A stretch of 6,917 bases of DNA, taken from Cytophagales bacterium. Lineage in GTDB: Bacteria > Bacteroidota > Bacteroidia > Cytophagales > Cyclobacteriaceae. The stretch spans positions 1 through 6,917 of the forward strand of contig JAGUUF010000242.1 of NCBI GenBank assembly GCA_020063545.1. Reading direction: 5' to 3'. Shown in pieces: positions 5,834-6,917 of this stretch. The notes below the pieces were generated by a model. It saw only the letters and a program-made list of their open reading frames with translations, made no database searches and was not told where the DNA came from. How positions within the stretch are numbered: the first letter of the stretch is position 1; each line of letters begins with the position of its first letter. The position numbers were made by a program, and so were the translations under genes.

Positions 5834-5958
5834 GTACCCGCAACATTTCAGGCAGCCATATTGCCGGCCGAATCCTCACCAGGAGGAGATTGGCCTTTTT
5901 ACTTTGTTTACGCGGCTTTAACCGGGTACTGTTTCAGGTGTAATAAATCCCGGTTACC
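5834..5958 (+). promoter_or_regulatory. Non-coding panB leader with possible competing stems
   Basis: I see no gene between the tRNA terminator and panB. The stretch holds three possible structures. First, GGCC-AAT-CCTC (5866-5877) pairs with GAGG-ATT-GGCC (5883-5895) with small bulges and is followed by TTTTT (5896-5900), resembling a weak terminator or attenuator. Second, GTACCCG (5834-5840) is complementary to CGGGTAC (5923-5929) and would enclose the first. Third, TAACCGGG (5919-5926) pairs perfectly with CCCGGTTA (5949-5956), ending 2 nt before the panB ATG, and excludes the second. TTACTTTG (5899-5906) is a one-mismatch match to the -7 box without a partner box, so the transcription start is unknown. 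No known riboswitch class is recognised. Confidence 0.3.
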
Positions 5959-6747
5959 ATGAACAGCCTCCTTGATTTCAGAAAAAGAAAAGAAGCAGCA
6001 AACCCGATTTCGGTAGTTACCTGCTACGATTACTGGTCGGCCCGCATCATCAATGAAACCAACATTGATGCCGTGCTTGTTGGCGACAGTGTGTCGATGG
6101 TGGTGCATGGGTTTCCTTCAACCGTACATGCCGAGGTGGAGATGATGGTGTATCACACCGCAGCGGTTAAGCGGGGCCTTTCCGAAAAATTTCTTATTGC
6201 CGATTTACCCTTTCTGGCGCACCGTAAAGGTAAACGGTACCTGATGGAGAGCATTGATAGCCTGATGAAAGCAGGTGCCCAGGCCGTGAAAATTGAAGGC
6301 GCTGAGGGTATGCTTGATGCCATTGAGTTTGTAGTGAAGTCGGGCGTCCCGGTAATGGGGCATCTGGGGCTTACGCCTCAATCGTACCACCAGCTTGGCG
6401 GATTCCGCCTGCAGGGCGCTGAGGCTGAGTCGGCAGAACAAATTGAGTTCTATGCGAAGAAACTTGAAGATGCGGGTGTGTTCTCGCTGGTACTGGAGAT
6501 GGTGCCCGCATCGCTTGCCCAGCGGATAACAGAAAGCCTTACTATTCCGACCATCGGAATTGGCGCAGGCCCGCATACCAACGGCCAGGTTTTGGTGCTC
6601 CAGGATTTGCTGGGCCTCACAAAAGACTTTGACCCCAGGTTTCTTAAAAAATACGTCAACGGTTTTGAACTGCTGAAAGGCGCCCTCCGGCAATTTGATG
6701 AAGAAGTAAAGCAGCGACATTTTCCTACCGCCAAGCACAGCTACTGA
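5959..6747 (+). CDS. panB: 3-methyl-2-oxobutanoate hydroxymethyltransferase (ketopantoate hydroxymethyltransferase)
   Basis: A cytosolic enzyme of pantothenate (vitamin B5) synthesis that transfers a one-carbon unit from 5,10-methylene-THF to 2-oxoisovalerate, giving ketopantoate (EC 2.1.2.11). The 262 residues match the usual length (about 264) and form a TIM barrel. Conserved positions visible, using E. coli numbering as guide: VGDS with D43 (like D45) and ADLPF with D82 (like D84), which bind Mg2+; KIEG with K111 and E113 (like K112 and E114); MGHLGLTPQS with H135; LEMVP with E180 (like the catalytic E181); IGIGAG at 199-204 and GQVLVLQDLLGL at 209-220. All key residues are present, so it should be active. 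The ATG at 5959 opens MNSLLDFRKRKE, in line with the family's short N-terminus; there is no Shine-Dalgarno sequence. Its TGA overlaps the panC ATG by one base, so the two are almost surely one operon. Confidence 0.97.
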   Translation: MNSLLDFRKRKEAANPISVVTCYDYWSARIINETNIDAVLVGDSVSMVVHGFPSTVHAEVEMMVYHTAAVKRGLSEKFLIADLPFLAHRKGKRYLMESIDSLMKAGAQAVKIEGAEGMLDAIEFVVKSGVPVMGHLGLTPQSYHQLGGFRLQGAEAESAEQIEFYAKKLEDAGVFSLVLEMVPASLAQRITESLTIPTIGIGAGPHTNGQVLVLQDLLGLTKDFDPRFLKKYVNGFELLKGALRQFDEEVKQRHFPTAKHSY

Positions 6748-6917
6748 TGACAACCGTAATCCGTGATATTACTGAATGGTACAACGTGCGCAGGCAGATG
6801 CCGCCTGCTGCTGCATTGGGCTTTGTTCCGACCATGGGCGCTCTCCATTACGGGCATGCCAGTTTAATTGAACGGTCAGTAAAGGAGAACACGTTTACCG
6901 TGGTGAGCATTTTTGTA
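6747..6917 (+). CDS. panC: Pantothenate synthetase (pantoate-beta-alanine ligase), 3'-truncated by the window edge
   Basis: Only the first 57 codons are inside the window (family length about 280). The product joins pantoate and beta-alanine using ATP (EC 6.3.2.1), the last step of pantothenate synthesis. The segment GFVPTMGALHYGHASLIERS at 25-44 is the family's N-terminal signature: PTMGALH contacts pantoate and ATP, and HYGH (34-37) is the HIGH-type nucleotide-binding motif shared with class I tRNA synthetases. It is followed by VVSIFV at 52-57, the second Rossmann strand. The ATG at 6747-6749 overlaps the panB stop as TGATG, an arrangement typical of translational coupling. Ketopantoate reductase (panE) and aspartate decarboxylase (panD) are not in the window. 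Confidence 0.95.
   Translation, partial: MTTVIRDITEWYNVRRQMPPAAALGFVPTMGALHYGHASLIERSVKENTFTVVSIFV

Noticed and set aside
6205..6753. 182-codon open frame on the minus strand over panB
   Set aside because: It lies wholly antisense to panB, whose catalytic residues are intact, and shows no motif of its own.

Overview
The window looks like ordinary chromosome of a Bacteroidota (Bacteroidetes) member, plausibly of the Cytophagales. This rests on four things: the likely starts lack Shine-Dalgarno sequences, two sites fit the Bacteroidota -7 promoter box (TAnnTTTG) upstream of rpsA and of the tRNA, the S1 protein carries a long charged N-terminal extension, and the reading frames have the codon flavour of that phylum. 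Every gene is on the + strand. The genus assignment is inference.

Layout. Bases 1-666 hold the C-terminal two thirds of an aldo/keto reductase of the Kv-beta-like (AKR6/YghZ) type, cut by the window edge. Bases 711-1121 encode a small secreted protein that is almost only an OmpA-C peptidoglycan-binding domain. Bases 1272-1958 and 1951-3318 form an overlapping pair: a MacB/LolD-type ABC ATPase and a TolC-family outer-membrane channel. No permease or periplasmic adaptor is encoded beside them here. Next comes rpsA (ribosomal protein S1, six S1 repeats) as an apparent single-gene unit, with a good promoter, a leader of about 110 nt and a strong intrinsic terminator.

Between rpsA and panB lies a tRNA region. 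A promoter-like site at 5590-5597 is followed by a broken copy of tRNA-Cys (5616-5668) and then the intact tRNA-Cys(GCA) at 5683-5753, which has a terminator-like structure behind it. In the broken copy, part of the D arm is replaced by a 17-nt perfect palindrome, and the 3' half of the anticodon stem, the variable loop and the T arm are missing. About 160 nt of non-coding sequence with potentially competing stems follows. The window ends with panB and the start of panC, joined by a one-base TGATG overlap; these are the first committed step and the last step of pantothenate synthesis.

I see no CRISPR array, transposase, integrase, toxin-antitoxin pair or defence system. The most unusual item is the tRNA-Cys pseudo-copy with its embedded palindrome. 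The leaders of rpsA and panB are weaker leads.
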